DNA of 34,438 nucleotides, taken from contig DVJV01000184.1 in the NCBI GenBank assembly GCA_018716525.1, positions 1 through 34,438 on the forward strand. Direction: 5' to 3'. A program made the translations under genes and the position numbers. The DNA comes from Candidatus Ventricola gallistercoris (lineage in GTDB: Bacteria > Bacillota > Clostridia > Christensenellales > Aristaeellaceae). The notes under the pieces were generated by a model. That model was given only the letters and a program-made list of their open reading frames with translations. It was not told the origin of the DNA and made no database searches. Each line of letters opens with the position of its first letter. The stretch's first letter is position 1. Positions 1 through 7,476 of this stretch are shown here, one piece after another.

Positions 1-449
1 CGCTGCTTCTGCCCGCCGGAGAGCTGCGAGGGATAGGCGTTTTCCTTCTGCGTCAGCCCCACGATCTCAAGCAGCCGCATGACCTTTTTGCGCTTTTCCT
101 CGCGGCTCATCTTCGCGCCCAGCAGCGGATAGGCCACATTTTCAAACACCGTGCGCGACTTCATCAGGTTGAAGTGCTGAAAGATCATGCCGATCTTCCT
201 GCGCGCCGCGCGCAGCTCCCTTTCCGAATAGGCGGTCAGATCCTGCCCGTTTAGAATCACCTGGCCGCTTGTGGGCCGCTCCAGCAGGTTGATGCACCGC
301 ACCAGCGTCGATTTGCCCGCCCCGCTGAAACCGATGATCCCGAAGATCTCGCCATCTTCGATGGTCAGGGATACATCCCGGACGGCGTGCACGTTTTCTG
401 CCCGTGCTCCCGTCTCAAATGTCTTGCACACATGGCGCAATTCGATCAT
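1..449 (-). CDS. metN: Methionine ABC transporter ATP-binding protein MetN (partial, N-terminal 149 residues)
   Basis: This is the ATPase subunit of an ABC importer, probably for D/L-methionine, acting at the cytoplasmic face of the membrane with MetI and MetQ. The gene runs off the left edge, so only the N-terminal half is seen. It starts [11 protein letters not shown], has a Walker A motif GFSGAGKST, then the family-typical [14 protein letters not shown], a Q-loop region ([11 protein letters not shown]), and the LSGGQ signature just before the edge. The run [14 protein letters not shown] followed by [11 protein letters not shown] is characteristic of MetN rather than general amino-acid ATPases. 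The start has a GGAGGGGAAG ribosome binding site 4-5 bases upstream. A strong promoter lies at 556-584. I see no S-box or T-box in the roughly 100-base leader. Membrane and binding subunits would lie to the left, outside the window. Confidence 0.85.
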   Translation of the reverse strand, partial: MIELRHVCKTFETGARAENVHAVRDVSLTIEDGEIFGIIGFSGAGKSTLVRCINLLERPTSGQVILNGQDLTAYSERELRAARRKIGMIFQHFNLMKSRTVFENVAYPLLGAKMSREEKRKKVMRLLEIVGLTQKENAYPSQLSGGQKQ

Positions 450-555
450 ACGTCTTCCCCTCCATCGCGCCCTCAAACGCGGGCGGCCCTGTCTTCTTTG
501 TGTTGCAGTCCGGCTTAAGCGGTGGCGCCGTTTGCGGCTTCCCGGCTGCTGAATC

Positions 556-584
556 ATTATACCGTGCCGCGCGGATATAGGCAA
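556..584 (-). promoter_or_regulatory. metN promoter
   Basis: Read on the minus strand this is TTGCCT, 17 bases, TATAAT, with the -10 at 556-561 and the -35 at 579-584. Transcription would start near 549, giving a leader of about 100 nt before the metN start at 449. A 12-bp perfect palindrome ATCATATATGAT (591-602) lies just upstream of the -35 box and could be an operator for metN or for the divergent amidohydrolase. The 355-bp gap between metN and the amidohydrolase (450-804) otherwise shows nothing I can name. Confidence 0.75.
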
Positions 585-804
585 ACATGAATCATATATG
601 ATCAGGCATAGAAATAAACTATGGCTCATCTTTTTCAAAGCCACGCTATCGAAAAAAACGCCGCGTGCGGCAAGATGCATGAAGCGGGAAAGGATTTTGC
701 ATTTTTGCGGCGAAGAAATACGCATACTGCGCCCGGCAAGGGCCGCAGGCCGGCGCAAAACCGGCCAGACAAAAGGACACAACCACCTGAAAGCGGGGAT
801 CACC

Positions 805-1962
805 ATGCATTTTCTCACGGACGCGCAGGCGCTGGAAGCCGAAATGCGCGCATTTTTTGAAGACCTGCACCAATACCCGGAACCCTCTCACCAGGAGGTG
901 CGCACCAATGCCCGCGTGCGCGAGGCGCTCGCCCCGCACGGCATTGAGCTGCTCACGCCCGCGGACAACATCACCATTGCGGTGGTGCACGGCGCGCATC
1001 CGGGCAAGACCGTGGGCCTTCGCTTTGACACCGACGCGCTGCAGCTCGAGGAGCTGACCGACCTGCCCTATCGCTCCCTGAATCCGGGGCTGATGCACGG
1101 CTGCGGGCACGACGCGCACACCACCGTGGGCGTGTACACCGCCCGGCTGCTGCAAGCGCACCGCGACGCGCTGTACGGCACGTATAAGATCATCTTCCAG
1201 CCCGCCGAGGAGGGCGAGCACGGCGCGCAGGAGGTCATTTCCACCGGCCTGGTTCAGGATGTGGATGCCTTCTACGGCCTGCACGTGTGGAGCCTCTACC
1301 CCACCGGCACGCTGCACGCCTCCAGCGGAAGCATATGCGCCGAACCGGATATGTTCAAAATCACGCTGCACGGCAAGGGCGGCCACGGCGCGACGCCGCA
1401 CCTGTGCACCGATGCCGTCGCCGCGGGCGCGGCGGTGGTACAGTCGCTCCAGCACATCGTCTCTCGCTTCATCTCGCCGATGCAGAGCGTCGTGGTGACG
1501 GTGGGCTCCTTCCACGCCGGCACCCGCTGCAACATCATCGCCCAGGAAGCCGTGCTCGAGGGCACGCTGCGCGCGTTCGACGAAGACGTGCACGCACAGC
1601 TTCTCACCCTCTTTAACCGCATCGTAAACGGCGTGAGCCACGCGCACGGGTGCACCGCCGACATCGAGATCAACGAGGTCACGGGCGTGGTCATCAACGA
1701 CGAGCGCCTCACCCGGCTGGCCAACGAAGCCGCCGCCGAGCTCGTTTCGCCCGGGGCGATCATGCCGCAGATTCCCAACATGCTCGGCGACGACTTTGCC
1801 GAGTACCGCCGCATCGCGCCCAGCTGCTACGTGCAGGTGGGCATGGGCTGCCCGGGGCACGACTTTGCGCACCACCACGGCCAGTTCTGCGTGGACGAGC
1901 GCGTGCTGCCCCTGGCCTCCGCGTGGATGGCCGGCTGCGCCGTGCGCGCCGCGCAGCCGTAA
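805..1962 (+). CDS. M20D family amidohydrolase (N-acyl amino acid / aminobenzoyl-glutamate hydrolase type)
   Basis: A cytoplasmic metal-dependent amidohydrolase of 385 residues, the usual size for peptidase family M20D (hippurate hydrolase, IAA-amino-acid hydrolase and AbgA relatives). Family landmarks are visible: [10 protein letters not shown] near the N-terminus, the metal-binding [11 protein letters not shown], the catalytic EEGEHGA, the dimerisation-domain [11 protein letters not shown], and a late histidine in [14 protein letters not shown]. The reading frame is open upstream to 598, but that part is arginine- and lysine-rich and non-homologous in appearance. The ATG at 805 gives the expected N-terminus ([26 protein letters not shown]). 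Its ribosome site (AAGCGGGG) is weak. It is divergent from metN, so scavenging of acylated amino acids is plausible, but the substrate cannot be read from sequence. No clear promoter is seen. Confidence 0.87.
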   Translation: MHFLTDAQALEAEMRAFFEDLHQYPEPSHQEVRTNARVREALAPHGIELLTPADNITIAVVHGAHPGKTVGLRFDTDALQLEELTDLPYRSLNPGLMHGCGHDAHTTVGVYTARLLQAHRDALYGTYKIIFQPAEEGEHGAQEVISTGLVQDVDAFYGLHVWSLYPTGTLHASSGSICAEPDMFKITLHGKGGHGATPHLCTDAVAAGAAVVQSLQHIVSRFISPMQSVVVTVGSFHAGTRCNIIAQEAVLEGTLRAFDEDVHAQLLTLFNRIVNGVSHAHGCTADIEINEVTGVVINDERLTRLANEAAAELVSPGAIMPQIPNMLGDDFAEYRRIAPSCYVQVGMGCPGHDFAHHHGQFCVDERVLPLASAWMAGCAVRAAQP

Positions 1963-1976
1963 GCGGCTTCTGCCTG

Positions 1977-2005
1977 AAAGCGCGCTTGGCAAAAAGCGGC
2001 GCTTT
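1977..2005 (+). terminator. Possible weak hairpin after the amidohydrolase
   Basis: AAAGCGC (1977-1983) pairs with GCGCTTT (1999-2005) 15 bases downstream of the stop codon. There is no T-run directly after the stem, so termination is uncertain. Confidence 0.25.
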
Positions 2006-2129
2006 GCACAAAACCCCTGCAAAAACGCGAGAGTGTTACGATTTCTGAACAGGAATTTTTTCCGTTTTGCCGAATAATAGTATAGATCAGGCAGTCTGCT
2101 AACCGCCAGGTACCGGGAGGAAATGCATC

Positions 2130-2405
2130 ATGGGCGAAACATCCAAACGCGAAAAGATCAAGGCGTTTTTCATCCGCCGCAAAATCAACGCCCTGGGTCT
2201 GTTGGTCATCACCGTGATGAGCGCGGTGATCACCCTGCTTTGCGCGCTCACCGGTTTTTCCCGCACGGACGTGCTGGTGATCGTGACCATTTTGCTGATT
2301 CTGCTCTGCTTTTTGCAGGCATTCAAGCTCAAGAAGAGCTTTCGCACCATTCGCTCTTCCCACGCGATTCGCAAAAAACACAACCGCGACCACGCGCAGC
2401 CGTAA
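2130..2405 (+). CDS. Small two-helix membrane protein, function unknown
   Basis: A 91-residue protein of unknown function. It has a basic cytoplasmic-looking N-terminus (KREKIKAFFIRRK), two hydrophobic segments at about residues 21-43 and 48-64 separated by a short polar turn (GFSRTD), and a very basic tail (KLKKSFRTIRSSHAIRKKHNRDH). This predicts a hairpin in the membrane with both ends inside. The start is supported by a GGGAGGAAAT ribosome binding site at the right distance. It is followed by a strong bidirectional terminator and by convergent trmO, so it appears to be a single-gene unit. I recognise no family. Confidence 0.7.
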   Translation: MGETSKREKIKAFFIRRKINALGLLVITVMSAVITLLCALTGFSRTDVLVIVTILLILLCFLQAFKLKKSFRTIRSSHAIRKKHNRDHAQP

Positions 2406-2429
2406 GCGCACTTTGCTACGCATCATACA

Positions 2430-2472
2430 AAAACCGGGATATGCCTTCAAAAAAGAAGGCTATCCCGGTTTT
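2430..2472. terminator. Bidirectional Rho-independent terminator between the small membrane protein and trmO
   Basis: AAAACCGGGATA (2430-2441) pairs perfectly with TATCCCGGTTTT (2461-2472). Inside it, GCCTTC (2443-2448) pairs with GAAGGC (2455-2460) around an all-A loop. Because the stem has A-runs on one side and T-runs on the other, it can work on either strand, which suits the convergent gene arrangement. Confidence 0.9.
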
Positions 2473-2531
2473 GTATTGTGCCGTCTGCTGATGGACATCT
2501 GAAATTCTGTTTTCAGCCGCTTCAAACCGCG

Positions 2532-3203
2532 TCAGCGTTTCTCCACGCTGCACACGGTCAGCACGCCATCGGAAACGGTGAAGCGCACATTGTGCCCGGC
2601 AAACGCCACGCCATACACCCTTTCGGGGTCATGCTGGTAGGAAGGCCGCGGGTCCTGGGAAAGCACCCCGCAAAGCGCCTGCCTGTGCTCGGGCTCGATG
2701 CGCTCCAAGAGCGCCGGAGGAAACACCACGCGCAACTCATACCCCTTGCGGGCCTCGGAAAAGCCGCCCGTCGCCTCGGGGTGGCAGTCTGCCAGGGGCA
2801 AATAGGGCTTGATATCGTAGATGGGCGTGCCATCCATCAGGTCTGCGCCGCCCACCACGAGCACGGGCCCTTCCTCCGTGTGCAGGTGCACCGCCTCAAG
2901 CGTCACGCACGACAAGCCGATGCCATTGGGCCGAAACGGCGAGCGCGTGGCAAACACGCCCATGCGCGTGTTGCCCCCCAGCCGAGGCGGGCGCACCGTG
3001 GGCGACCACCCCGTCTCATTGCACTGCGAAAACGACCAGAGCAGCCACAAATGGGAAAAGCCCTCGATGCCGCGCAGGGCGTCCTGGCAGCGGTACGGGG
3101 GCTCGAAGACGATGACCCCTCGCGTCTGCGGCACGAGGCCGCTTTGGCGGGGAATGCCGAATTTTTCCTTGAATTCGCTGCGAATGCGTGCGATAAACTC
3201 CAT
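2532..3203 (-). CDS. trmO: tRNA (N6-threonylcarbamoyladenosine37-N6)-methyltransferase TrmO (TsaA/YaeB family)
   Basis: TrmO methylates t6A37 to m6t6A in ANN-decoding tRNAs (notably tRNA-Thr) using S-adenosylmethionine. The 223-residue protein shows family landmarks in order: an N-terminal strand (MEFIARIRSEFKEKFGIPRQSGL), IEGFSHLWLLWSF, the RPPRLGGNTRMGVFATRSPFRPNGIGLS block, and DLMDGTPIYDIKPYLP. The C-terminal region (GVLSQDPRPSY) is also typical. The frame is open 6 codons further upstream, but the ATG at 3203 has an AGGGAGG site 4 bases upstream and gives the conserved N-terminus. It lies 36 bp downstream of the FadR-type regulator gene on the same strand, so the two are probably cotranscribed, although no functional link is obvious. 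Confidence 0.92.
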   Translation of the reverse strand: MEFIARIRSEFKEKFGIPRQSGLVPQTRGVIVFEPPYRCQDALRGIEGFSHLWLLWSFSQCNETGWSPTVRPPRLGGNTRMGVFATRSPFRPNGIGLSCVTLEAVHLHTEEGPVLVVGGADLMDGTPIYDIKPYLPLADCHPEATGGFSEARKGYELRVVFPPALLERIEPEHRQALCGVLSQDPRPSYQHDPERVYGVAFAGHNVRFTVSDGVLTVCSVEKR

Positions 3204-3239
3204 GCTGCCTCCCTGCTGCAAGCGCCGTCAAACGCCCCT

Positions 3240-3944
3240 CTACCTTAGCAGAATCTGCGGCACCTCCACGCCCGAATCGTGCATCGTCTGGATCATGTGG
3301 CGCTGGGCCGCCTGCCGCGCGCGCTCGCTGTCGCCCTCGGCAATGCCGCGGTACATCTCCAGGTGGCACTGGCTGGCGCGCTGGTAGCTGCCCTCCACGC
3401 GCCGCGTGTGGTGATAGCCCGCCTGGATCGACTCGTGGATCGTCGGCAGCAGCCGGGTGATCACGTCGTTGCCCGTGCACTGGGCAATCAGCGAGTGAAA
3501 CTCGCAGTCAAAGGGGGTGTAATCCTCCCCGTGGAGGTAGGCGTTGTCCATCCTGTCCAGCAGCGCCTTCATCGCCTGCAGGTGCTTGTCCTGCCTGTGC
3601 AGCGCCGCAAGCGCCGCCACGTTCGGCTCGATAAGCAGGCGCGTTTGCAAAAGCTGTGCGATCAGCTCCTCCTGATCGGCAAAGCGCAGCCCCAGCGGGT
3701 CGCGCGCCAGCCCCGGCATCGCGCAAAGAAACGTGCCCTGCCCCTGGCGGATGTCCACGATGTGCTCCGTCTGCAGGATCTTCACCGCCTCGCGCACCGT
3801 CGAGCGGCTCACGCCGAACCGCTCCATCAGCTCCGCTTCCGCCGGCAGCTTTGCCCCCGTCTTCATCGACTCCTGAATGATCATCTCCCTGAGCTTATCG
3901 GCGATCTGCTCGGGCAGTTTTCTCGTTTTTCTAACCTTTTCCAT
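3240..3944 (-). CDS. FadR-subfamily GntR transcriptional regulator (FCD domain)
   Basis: A 234-residue DNA-binding regulator. The N-terminal winged helix-turn-helix (about residues 8-75) has the GntR hallmark LPAEAELMERFGVSRSTVREAVKIL followed by the wing IRQGQGTFL. The C-terminal all-alpha FCD effector domain (about 90-220) has the D..FH..I motif (FDCEFHSLIAQCTGN) and a second histidine (HRQ, HES, HLEMYRGIAEGD) typical of metal- and carboxylate-binding FCD sensors. It is divergent from the split transketolase operon, with both promoters in the 324-bp gap, so control of that operon by a sugar acid or related metabolite is plausible but inferred. No clear operator dyad is visible between the promoters. 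trmO follows 36 bp downstream. Confidence 0.88.
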   Translation of the reverse strand: MEKVRKTRKLPEQIADKLREMIIQESMKTGAKLPAEAELMERFGVSRSTVREAVKILQTEHIVDIRQGQGTFLCAMPGLARDPLGLRFADQEELIAQLLQTRLLIEPNVAALAALHRQDKHLQAMKALLDRMDNAYLHGEDYTPFDCEFHSLIAQCTGNDVITRLLPTIHESIQAGYHHTRRVEGSYQRASQCHLEMYRGIAEGDSERARQAAQRHMIQTMHDSGVEVPQILLR

Positions 3945-3983
3945 ATGCGCTGTGTCGCCTGTCCTTATGCGTACTTCGGGATG

Positions 3984-4012
3984 ATTTTATCATATTTTTC
4001 GTTTTTTCACAA
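3984..4012 (-). promoter_or_regulatory. Promoter of the FadR-type regulator gene
   Basis: On the minus strand: TTGTGA (4007-4012), 17 bases, TAAAAT (3984-3989), in a locally AT-rich stretch. The 5' leader to the start at 3944 is about 35 nt. Confidence 0.7.
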
Positions 4013-4082
4013 CCGATTTACCCCATTTGCCCGCCCAAAGCCCGCAACCTGCACAAGATCCTTGCGCTTCCCTCGACGAGCC

Positions 4083-4111
4083 TTGACATTCCCTGTGTGC
4101 AAACCTATAAT
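4083..4111 (+). promoter_or_regulatory. Consensus promoter of the transketolase operon
   Basis: TTGACA (4083-4088), 17 bases, TATAAT (4106-4111): an exact match to the vegetative consensus. Transcription should start near 4118, giving a leader of about 150 nt to the ATG at 4269. The leader contains GC-rich inverted sequences (around 4140-4185) and a C-run followed by T6 (4194-4205), but I cannot identify a known riboswitch class in it. With the divergent regulator promoter at 3984-4012, this accounts for the 324-bp gap. Confidence 0.88.
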
Positions 4112-4268
4112 AGAATCGAACATTGACTTGGCGCGGACTGCCTGCGTGCATGCGCTTTGTGCCCTTGGGCCCATGGCGTGCGCAGACGTTGTCCCCCCTT
4201 TTTTGTTGGATGCCGCCCGGCGGTATCCGGCACTTGCTTCACTTTCCGTACAAGTCAGGAGGATTATC

Positions 4269-5081
4269 ATGGATTTTCAGGCACTCACGCAGCAGTGCGC
4301 CGTGATTCGCCGCGACATCATCTCCATGCTGGAAAAAGCCGGTTCCGGCCACCCCGGCGGATCGCTCTCTGCGGTGGAGATGCTCGTGGCGCTCTATCAC
4401 GTGAAGATGAACGTCGATCCATCCAGGCCGCAGATGCCCGAGCGCGACCGGTTCGTGCTCAGCAAGGGCCATGCCGCGCCCGCGCTCTATGCGACGCTGG
4501 CCAGCCGCGGCTTCTTCCCGCGCGAGGAGCTTGACCACCTGCGCAAGCTGGGGGCCATGCTCCAGGGCCACCCCGACAAAAACAAGTGCCCCGGTGTGGA
4601 TGCTTCCACCGGCTCGCTGGGGCAGGGCGTCTCCGCCGCCGTGGGCATGGCGCTGGGGCTGCGCCTGCAGGGCGGAAGCCAGCAGGTTTACACCATTCTG
4701 GGCGACGGCGAATGCCAGGAGGGCCTCGTCTGGGAGGCGCTGATGGCCGCCGCGCACTACCGCCTTGACAACCTGACGATCCTCTTTGACTGGAACGGCT
4801 TGCAGATCGACGGCCGCAACGACGACGTCATGAGCCTTGGCGACTTTGCCGCCAAGCTGCGCGCCTTCGGCCTTGACCTGATCGAGGTTCAGGATGGCAA
4901 CGACATCGCTCAGGTGCTCGATGCGCTCAACGCGCCGCGCAAGAGCGGCATGCCCCGCGGCATTCTGTGCCACACGGTCAAGGGCAAGGGCGTATCGTTC
5001 ATGGAAAATGAGGCCGGCTGGCACGGCAAGGCGCCCAACGCCCAGCAGGCCGAAGCCGCTCTGAAGGAACTGGAGGGCTGA
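4269..5081 (+). CDS. Transketolase, N-terminal (thiamine diphosphate-binding) subunit
   Basis: The first half of a split transketolase of the pentose phosphate pathway, 270 residues, as is common in Clostridia and archaea. It carries SGHPGGSLSAVEML near the N-terminus, the LSKGHAAPALYATL block, STGSLGQGVSAAVGMALG, and the ThDP/Mg-binding GDGECQEGLVWEALMAAAHYRLDNL with the later D.NGLQIDG. The open frame extends far upstream, but the ATG at 4269 has a CAGGAGGATTATC ribosome site and starts the family homology. The stop at 5081 is followed after two bases by the C-terminal subunit, so the two are made from one mRNA and assemble together. A related alternative is a sugar-acid or DXP-synthase-like enzyme; the split arrangement favours transketolase. 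Confidence 0.9.
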   Translation: MDFQALTQQCAVIRRDIISMLEKAGSGHPGGSLSAVEMLVALYHVKMNVDPSRPQMPERDRFVLSKGHAAPALYATLASRGFFPREELDHLRKLGAMLQGHPDKNKCPGVDASTGSLGQGVSAAVGMALGLRLQGGSQQVYTILGDGECQEGLVWEALMAAAHYRLDNLTILFDWNGLQIDGRNDDVMSLGDFAAKLRAFGLDLIEVQDGNDIAQVLDALNAPRKSGMPRGILCHTVKGKGVSFMENEAGWHGKAPNAQQAEAALKELEG

Positions 5082-5083
5082 AC

Positions 5084-6007
5084 ATGAGTGAAAAGAAAGC
5101 CACGCGTGTGGGCTATGGCGAGGCGCTGGTCAAGCTCGGCGCAGAAAACGAGCGGATCGTCGTGTTCGACGCCGACCTCTCCTGCTCCACGATGACCACC
5201 TACTTTGCCAAGGCCTACCCCAACCGGTTCTTCAACAGCGGCATTGCCGAGGCCAACATGGTCACCATGGCCGCGGGCATGGCCAGCGTGGGCCTGATTC
5301 CCTTCTGCTCCACGTTCGCGGTGTTTGCCAGCCGCTGCTATGAACAGATCCGCAACGGGGTGTGCTACCCCCGGCTGAATGTCAAATTCGCCTTCACGCA
5401 CGCGGGCATCACCGTGGGCGAGGACGGCGCTACCCATCAGGCCATCGAGGACATCGCCATCATGCGCGCGCTGCCCGGCATGACCATCCTGTGCCCCTGC
5501 GATGCGCTGGAAGCCGAGCGCGCCGTGCGCGCCGCAGCCGCCATCGACGGGCCGGTGTACCTGCGCCTGGCTCGCCTGGCCACGCCCGTCTTCTCCGATG
5601 GCATGCCCTTTGAGGTCGGCAAGGCCAATGTGCTGCGCGAGGGCGCCGACGCCGCGCTGATCACCTGCGGGCTGATGGTGGAATCCTGCATGAACGCCGC
5701 CGAGCTGCTCAAAGCGCAGGGCATCAACGCGACGGTGGTCAACATGCACACCATCAAGCCCCTGGACGAGGACATTGTCCGCCGTCTGGCAGCGCAGATG
5801 CCGCTTTTTACCGTCGAGGAGCACTCCATCATCGGCGGCCTGGGCGACGCCGTGGCCTCTGTCGTCGCCGGGCACGGCGGCAAGCTGCACAAGATTGGCG
5901 TCCCCGATTGCTTTGGCCAGTCCGGCAAGCCTGCTGAGCTGCTCGACTTCTACGGCCTGAGCACTGAGAAGATCGCCAAGACTGTCGCAAACGCCGTCAA
6001 GCGCTGA
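5084..6007 (+). CDS. Transketolase, C-terminal (pyrimidine-binding plus C-terminal domain) subunit
   Basis: The second half of the split transketolase, 307 residues. It has the pyrimidine-binding domain (RVGYGEALVKLG, DADLSCST, FFNSGIAEANMVTMAAGMASVGLIPFCSTFAVF), where the glutamate in GIAEAN is the ThDP-activating residue. This is followed by THAGITVGEDGATHQAIEDIAIMRALPGM and a C-terminal transketolase domain ending with VEEHSIIGGLGDAVA. The start ATG at 5084 lies 2 bp after the N-terminal gene's stop; the ribosome site overlaps that gene's end (GGAGGGCTGAAC). The gene is followed by a strong terminator at 6022-6055, so the operon is these two genes only. Confidence 0.92.
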   Translation: MSEKKATRVGYGEALVKLGAENERIVVFDADLSCSTMTTYFAKAYPNRFFNSGIAEANMVTMAAGMASVGLIPFCSTFAVFASRCYEQIRNGVCYPRLNVKFAFTHAGITVGEDGATHQAIEDIAIMRALPGMTILCPCDALEAERAVRAAAAIDGPVYLRLARLATPVFSDGMPFEVGKANVLREGADAALITCGLMVESCMNAAELLKAQGINATVVNMHTIKPLDEDIVRRLAAQMPLFTVEEHSIIGGLGDAVASVVAGHGGKLHKIGVPDCFGQSGKPAELLDFYGLSTEKIAKTVANAVKR

Positions 6008-6021
6008 TTTTCACATTTTCT

Positions 6022-6055
6022 GCCGCTCTCCTATTATAAGGAGAGCGGCTTTTTT
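6022..6055 (+). terminator. Transketolase operon terminator
   Basis: A perfect 10-bp stem GCCGCTCTCC (6022-6031) / GGAGAGCGGC (6040-6049), an 8-base AT-rich loop, and a T6 tail (6050-6055), 15 bases after the stop codon. Confidence 0.95.
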
Positions 6056-6167
6056 GCCGGCTATGAAGGATTTCACGGGAAAAACGCGAATAGTGAATAA
6101 GATTGAGTTTGCCCTTTTGCACATTCCCGCGCAGCGGTTTTCGCCCGTGTGGGAAGATGCGGGTATG

Positions 6168-6273
6168 TTATTCACAGGCTTGTGGAAAAACTGGGGATAT
6201 TTGAGGTCGTTCTTACAGGTTTTTCCACAGCCCAAAACCCTTTGCTTTTGGGGCTTTTTGGCACTTATCCCCA
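6168..6273 (+). other. DnaA-box-like cluster upstream of dnaN
   Basis: Five sequences resembling the DnaA box TTATNCACA lie in 106 bp: TTATTCACA (6168-6176, full match to the degenerate consensus), TGTGGAAAA (6181-6189, inverted), TGGGGATAT (6192-6200, inverted and weak), TTTTCCACA (6221-6229) and TTATCCCCA (6265-6273). In many Firmicutes the dnaA-dnaN spacer carries such boxes and part of oriC, but here the gene upstream is a transketolase subunit, not dnaA. The 334-bp gap 6008-6341 thus holds a terminator, these boxes and the dnaN ribosome site; I see no clear promoter in it. Confidence 0.6.
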
Positions 6274-6341
6274 GTATCAACCGCCCTACTGCTCCTGCTG
6301 CTGATTCATATTCTGCTGCTACCCCATGGAGGTGGATGCAC

Positions 6342-7445
6342 ATGCAATTTTCCTGCGATACCAACAAACTGAACGAAGGCCTGTCCATCGTCAGCCGCGC
6401 GCTGGCCGTGCGCTCTTCCAAGCCCATTTTGGAAGGCGTTCTTTTGGAGACCTGCGAGGAGGGCATTCGCCTGACCTGCACCGACATGGCCCTGGGCATT
6501 GAAACCGTGATCCCCGCGACCATCGGTGAAGAAGGCCGTGCCGTGCTTCCCGGCAAACTGCTGTGCGAGATCGTGCGCAAGCTGCCGGGCGGCGTGTGCA
6601 ACGTGTCCATCGGCGGGCGGATGCAAGCCACGCTGCGCTGCGCGAGCGTTCGCACGACGATCAGCGGCTTTGACCCGGTGGAATACCCGGAGCTGCCGCA
6701 GGTGGCGGGCCAGTCCTTTGCCATGCCCCAAAACACGCTGCGCGACATGATCGGCCGCACGCTCTTTGCCATCGCGCAGGACGAGTCCCGGCCCATCCTC
6801 ACCGGCTGCCTGATGGAGATCGGCAAAAGCGAAATGCGCGTGGTGGCGCTTGACGGCTTCCGCCTGGCGCTGCGCAAGGAGGCCATTGAAGGGCCGCAAA
6901 GCGACATCAGCGCCGTGGTCGGCGGCAAGGTGCTCGGCGACATCGCCAAAATCCTTTCCGACAGCGACGAGCCCGTGGAGCTGTGCTTCAGCCGCAGCCA
7001 CGTGCAGATGAACATCGGCGAAACGCACGTGGTGGCCCGGCTGCTGGAGGGCGAATTCATCCGCTACCGGCAGATTCTGCCCGAAGAGTGGCAGACCCGC
7101 GTGACGATCGACCGCTCGGAGCTGAGCGGCGCCATCGACCGCGCCAGCCTCATCGCCCGGGAGAACAAGAGCTACCTGGTGTGCTTCAAGCTCGACGGCG
7201 AGACACTGTGCGTCACATCCAATTCCGAGACGGGCGACATGGAAGAGCAGATCCCCGTGACCACCGAGGGCAAGGATCTGACCATCGCCTTCAACGTGCG
7301 CTACATCACCGATGTGCTGCGCGCGCTTTCGGATGATCAGATCGTCATGCGCTTTAACTCCAATGTGAGCCCGTGCGTGGTCTGCCCGGTGCAGGGCGAC
7401 AGCTACCTGTATCTGGTGCTGCCCGTGCGCGCGTTCGGCACCTGA
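6342..7445 (+). CDS. dnaN: DNA polymerase III beta subunit (sliding clamp)
   Basis: The ring-shaped processivity clamp that tethers the replicative polymerase to DNA. The 367-residue protein has the usual length and three repeated clamp domains. Landmarks are the start MQFSCDTNKLNEGLSIVSRALAVRSSKPILEGVLLE, DMALGIET, the FDPVEYPELP turn, ESRPILTGCLMEI, the LDGFRLALRK motif, LEGEFIRYRQILPEE, NSETGDMEEQIPV and the C-terminal LPVRAF. The open frame extends upstream to 6054, but GGAGG at 6328-6332 is 9 bases from the ATG at 6342 and only 3 from an in-frame ATG at 6336, so 6342 is preferred. dnaA is absent upstream, and the small S4-domain gene (yaaA) that often separates dnaN from recF is also missing. 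Confidence 0.97.
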   Translation: MQFSCDTNKLNEGLSIVSRALAVRSSKPILEGVLLETCEEGIRLTCTDMALGIETVIPATIGEEGRAVLPGKLLCEIVRKLPGGVCNVSIGGRMQATLRCASVRTTISGFDPVEYPELPQVAGQSFAMPQNTLRDMIGRTLFAIAQDESRPILTGCLMEIGKSEMRVVALDGFRLALRKEAIEGPQSDISAVVGGKVLGDIAKILSDSDEPVELCFSRSHVQMNIGETHVVARLLEGEFIRYRQILPEEWQTRVTIDRSELSGAIDRASLIARENKSYLVCFKLDGETLCVTSNSETGDMEEQIPVTTEGKDLTIAFNVRYITDVLRALSDDQIVMRFNSNVSPCVVCPVQGDSYLYLVLPVRAFGT

Positions 7446-7476
7446 TGCGCCGCTTTGGCCTAGAGAGGGTGAAGCT

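Noticed and set aside
450-555. SAM or T-box riboswitch in the metN leader
   Set aside because: The roughly 100-nt leader lacks the S-box core elements, a specifier loop and a terminator, so I see no support.
598-804. N-terminal extension of the amidohydrolase
   Set aside because: The added 69 residues are basic, unlike any M20 N-terminus, and the ATG at 805 starts the family homology.
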